A stretch of 33,650 nucleotides of DNA. It comes from an uncultured Eubacteriales bacterium (GTDB lineage Bacteria; Bacillota; Clostridia; Oscillospirales; CAG-272). The notes under the pieces were generated by a model. The model searched no databases. It worked only from the letters and a program-made list of their open reading frames with translations, and was not told the origin of the DNA. Shown one piece after another: positions 31,484-33,650 of the stretch. Position numbers and translations under genes: made by a program. The first letter of the stretch is position 1, and each line of letters begins with the position of its first letter. Location of the stretch: positions 1-33,650 of the forward strand of contig URDS01000017.1 of assembly GCA_900546635.1 (NCBI GenBank). Direction: 5' to 3'.

Positions 31484-32655
31484 CAAACGAGATCTATTTT
31501 GACAACAGCGCCACGACCGCGCTTTGCGCCGAAGCCAAAACCGCAATGTATGAGGTCATGGACGACGCCTTTGCAAATCCGTCCTCCCTTCATGCCGCCG
31601 GAGTGCGCGCCGAAAAGATTCTGAACCGGGCGCGCTTCGAGGTGCTCGGCGCGCTCGGCGCGCCGCCGGACAGCCGGCAGCTGATTTTCTGCGGCAGCGG
31701 AAGCGAAGCAAACAATCTTGCCCTCATCGGCAGCTATACCGCAAAAAAAAGACGAGGGCGGCCGCGGGTTATCCTGAGCGCGGGAGAACACGCGTCAATT
31801 GAAGCTTCCGCCGCTTATTTGGAAACGCTCGGCGCCGATGTCGTCCGGCTCTCCACAAAGGACGGCGAGATTCGTTTTGACGAATTGAGCGCGGCTCTGA
31901 ACGCGGACACCGTTCTCGTTTCCTGTATGCTGGTCAACAATGAAACCGGCGCACTCTACCCGGTACGCGACATTTTCGCTGCGGCAAAAGCCGTTCAGCC
32001 AGATGTTATATGCCACTGCGACGCGGTGCAGGGATTTTTAAAGGTCAAATTTTCACCGGCAAGCCTCGGCGCGGATTTGCTTACCGTCAGCGCGCACAAA
32101 ATTCACGGTCCAAAGGGCATAGCGGCGCTCTACGTCTCTGCCGAAGCGCTCAAACGCCGCGCACTCTGCCCGATCATTCACGGCGGCCAGCAGGAAAACG
32201 GACTGCGCGCCGGTACCGAAAATATGCTCGGCATTGCAGGCTTCGGCGCGGCGGCGCGGATCGGCGCGGCGCATTTCGATGAAAACAAACTGCGCATGCA
32301 AGCAGTCGGTGAGCGGATACGCCATCGCCTTGCCGCCACGCCGGAACTCCGTGAAATTCACCTCAATACGCCAAAGCATGCCGCGCCGCACATTCTCAGT
32401 CTGACGCTGCCGAATATCAAAAGCGAAACCATGCTGAATTTCCTTTCCGCAAAGCACATTTGCGTGTCCAGCGGCTCGGCCTGCTCCTCGCACGCGAAGA
32501 AAATCAGCCGCGCGCTGACCGCGTTCGGAAAAAGCGACCGCGAGGCCGATTGCACAATCCGCATCAGCCTGTCGCATGACAATACGCCCGGTGAAGCGGA
32601 CGCGCTCTGCGACGCGCTCATCGAAGGACTCAACTCACTTGTAAGGATAAAATGA
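31480..32655 (+). CDS. Cysteine desulfurase, NifS/IscS-like
   Basis: A 391-residue class V aminotransferase-fold enzyme that takes sulfur from cysteine, giving alanine and a persulfide for Fe-S clusters or thiolation. The N-terminal IYFDNSATTALC is typical. The PLP lysine is Lys207 in SAHKIHGPKG, and the persulfide cysteine is Cys335 in SSGSACSSHAKK. The short SGSACSS loop is that of the group-I NifS/IscS enzymes. No IscU or thiI gene follows within view, although clostridial homologues are often next to thiI. The ATG overlaps the preceding stop (ATGA) and lacks a Shine-Dalgarno, so its translation is likely coupled. The role (thiamine, tRNA thiolation or Fe-S assembly) cannot be fixed. Confidence 0.92.
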   Translation: MTNEIYFDNSATTALCAEAKTAMYEVMDDAFANPSSLHAAGVRAEKILNRARFEVLGALGAPPDSRQLIFCGSGSEANNLALIGSYTAKKRRGRPRVILSAGEHASIEASAAYLETLGADVVRLSTKDGEIRFDELSAALNADTVLVSCMLVNNETGALYPVRDIFAAAKAVQPDVICHCDAVQGFLKVKFSPASLGADLLTVSAHKIHGPKGIAALYVSAEALKRRALCPIIHGGQQENGLRAGTENMLGIAGFGAAARIGAAHFDENKLRMQAVGERIRHRLAATPELREIHLNTPKHAAPHILSLTLPNIKSETMLNFLSAKHICVSSGSACSSHAKKISRALTAFGKSDREADCTIRISLSHDNTPGEADALCDALIEGLNSLVRIK

Positions 32656-32656
32656 C

Positions 32657-33505
32657 ATGAAAAAAAGAACCCGGTTCCTGCTTTGGTGCAACCGCTTTTT
32701 CAAGCCGCCTGTACACCCGCTCAATTTGCAGAACAACGGCGTAAAATCCTATGCCATGTGGCAATATGAAAAGGGCGCCGAAACCATCAAATTTTACCTT
32801 GAGCGATATTCGGAGGCGGAAATGTTCGCCGATAAAACCGTCCTGGATATTGGCTGCGGCGCCGGCGGGAAATCGCTGTACTACGCCTCGCGCGGCGCAA
32901 AAGAGGTTATCGGTGTGGAGATCCTCGAAAAATACCGTGCCGAAGCGGATGCGCTGGCAAATGAACTCGGACTTGCCGATCGATTCCGCTTTGTCTGCGC
33001 CGACGCTGCGGCGCTTCCCTTTGCCGATGGCAGCATTGACACAATCATTATGAACGACGCGATGGAGCATGTCGCGCGTCCGGAGGCCGTGCTGGCCGAA
33101 ATGATGCGCGTACTGCGTCCCGGCGGCCGTTTATTTGTGAATTTTCCTCCATATCATCATCCGTTCGGCGCGCATCTGAGCGATTTAATTTATATTCCGT
33201 GGGTTCACCTCTTTTTCTCCGAGGCGACTCTGGTCGAGGGATATAAGGAACTTGCCAAAAACGTTCCGGACGGAGACGCCCGAATCGCTTTTCGGATCTC
33301 GGCGCGTCCCGATAAAACGGAATATTTTTCCTATATCAATCACATGACCATCCGGCGGTTTCATAAGATTTTGTCAGAGATGGGTGTTACTCCGGCATAC
33401 TACAGACAAATCCCGCTGCGCGGCATCCTGCGCATACCTGCAAAAATCCCCGGACTTCGCGAACTGTTTGTAAAAATGGTCGTCTGCGTCTTTGAAAAAA
33501 AGTAA
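32657..33505 (+). CDS. Class I SAM-dependent methyltransferase
   Basis: A 282-residue methyltransferase. Motif I is VLDIGCGAGGKSLYYASRG near residue 62, with ribose-binding Glu in VIGVEIL, adenine-contacting DAAALPF in motif II-III, and MNDAMEHVARPEAVLAEMMRVLRPGGRLFVNFPP as the motif IV-VI block of Methyltransf_11. A C-terminal extension (residues about 175-282: FSEATLVEGYKEL, YINHMTIRRFHKIL) is beyond the core fold and likely forms the substrate lid. Homologues of this build often act on small metabolites, lipids or glycans. AAGGAT lies 8 bp before ATG 32657, 1 bp after the desulfurase stop, so it closes the gene train. Its AT-rich downstream flank contains no clear terminator. Confidence 0.88.
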   Translation: MKKRTRFLLWCNRFFKPPVHPLNLQNNGVKSYAMWQYEKGAETIKFYLERYSEAEMFADKTVLDIGCGAGGKSLYYASRGAKEVIGVEILEKYRAEADALANELGLADRFRFVCADAAALPFADGSIDTIIMNDAMEHVARPEAVLAEMMRVLRPGGRLFVNFPPYHHPFGAHLSDLIYIPWVHLFFSEATLVEGYKELAKNVPDGDARIAFRISARPDKTEYFSYINHMTIRRFHKILSEMGVTPAYYRQIPLRGILRIPAKIPGLRELFVKMVVCVFEKK

Positions 33506-33561
33506 ATGGAGAAGCGATTTTTGATACAATCTCTAGTTTGCAAATTAAAAATCATTTGTAA

Positions 33562-33650
33562 ATGAAAACAATCGTGTTTATTTTAAATTCAATTCAACAT
33601 CCGCGTTGTGCAAAAAGAATTGATGAATTTCTTTCTCGAGGATATACGGT
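33562..33650 (+). CDS. N-terminal start of a possible glycosyltransferase (cut by window end)
   Basis: An open frame from ATG 33562 runs to the window edge (about 29 residues). Its start, MKTIVFILNSIQHPRCAKRI, resembles the first strand and helix of GT-B fold family 4 glycosyltransferases, whose openings often have such a SxxHPR-type turn. The Shine-Dalgarno is poor and the DNA is more AT-rich than the genes to the left. With this little sequence the call is tentative. Confidence 0.45.
   Translation, partial: MKTIVFILNSIQHPRCAKRIDEFLSRGYT

Overview
The window looks like chromosome of an anaerobic, spore-forming Firmicute of the class Clostridia, probably an uncultured Oscillospirales-like lineage. 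That placement is inference from three things: a complete spoIIA operon (spoIIAA-spoIIAB-sigF), an oxygen-sensitive radical-SAM sulfatase-maturating enzyme, and the gene repertoire. Shine-Dalgarno sites are strong, and several promoters are exact TTGACA-N17-TATAAT. No phage, IS element, CRISPR array or tRNA was seen.

Layout. (1) 0.1-3.8 kb, minus strand: a SAM methyltransferase, a cytoplasmic DUF4091/GH123-like glycosidase and a CapA-family lipoprotein. (2) 3.9-6.0 kb, plus strand: the spoIIA operon, a terminator and a DUF6054 protein. (3) 6.2-10.0 kb, minus strand: a sulfatase, its anaerobic maturase (anSME) and a TauE/SafE anion exporter, with a promoter whose -10 box lies inside a palindrome and a terminator at the far end. 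(4) 10.1-13.2 kb, plus strand: a long-chain acyl-CoA synthetase and a cation-diffusion-facilitator transporter, each followed by a strong terminator. (5) 13.2-18.7 kb, minus strand: four consecutive lipoprotein genes of unknown function behind one perfect consensus promoter. Two of them share a repeated ~130-residue module and three share almost the same signal peptide. (6) 18.75-22.8 kb: azlCD amino-acid exporter, an XRE regulator with a membrane tail, and typA/bipA. (7) 22.9-25.1 kb, plus strand: a HAD phosphatase, a TPP riboswitch controlling thiT, and the RNase P RNA gene. (8) 25.15-33.5 kb, plus strand: a tightly packed gene train murD - three M42 peptidase paralogues - YnbB-like PLP enzyme - small lipoprotein - cysteine desulfurase - methyltransferase. 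(9) The right edge turns AT-rich and contains the start of another gene, possibly a glycosyltransferase.

How genes work together. Region 3 forms a self-contained sulfate-ester module: the maturase makes formylglycine in the sulfatase, the sulfatase has no signal peptide and so acts inside the cell, and the permease could export the released anion. Region 2 is the forespore sigma-F switch. Region 7 shows feedback control of thiamine uptake by TPP. In region 8 the third M42 paralogue has lost the bridging metal aspartate motif and the catalytic glutamate, so it may be a non-catalytic partner of the two intact peptidases. The lipoprotein island (region 5) is the least explained and most novel-looking part of the window.
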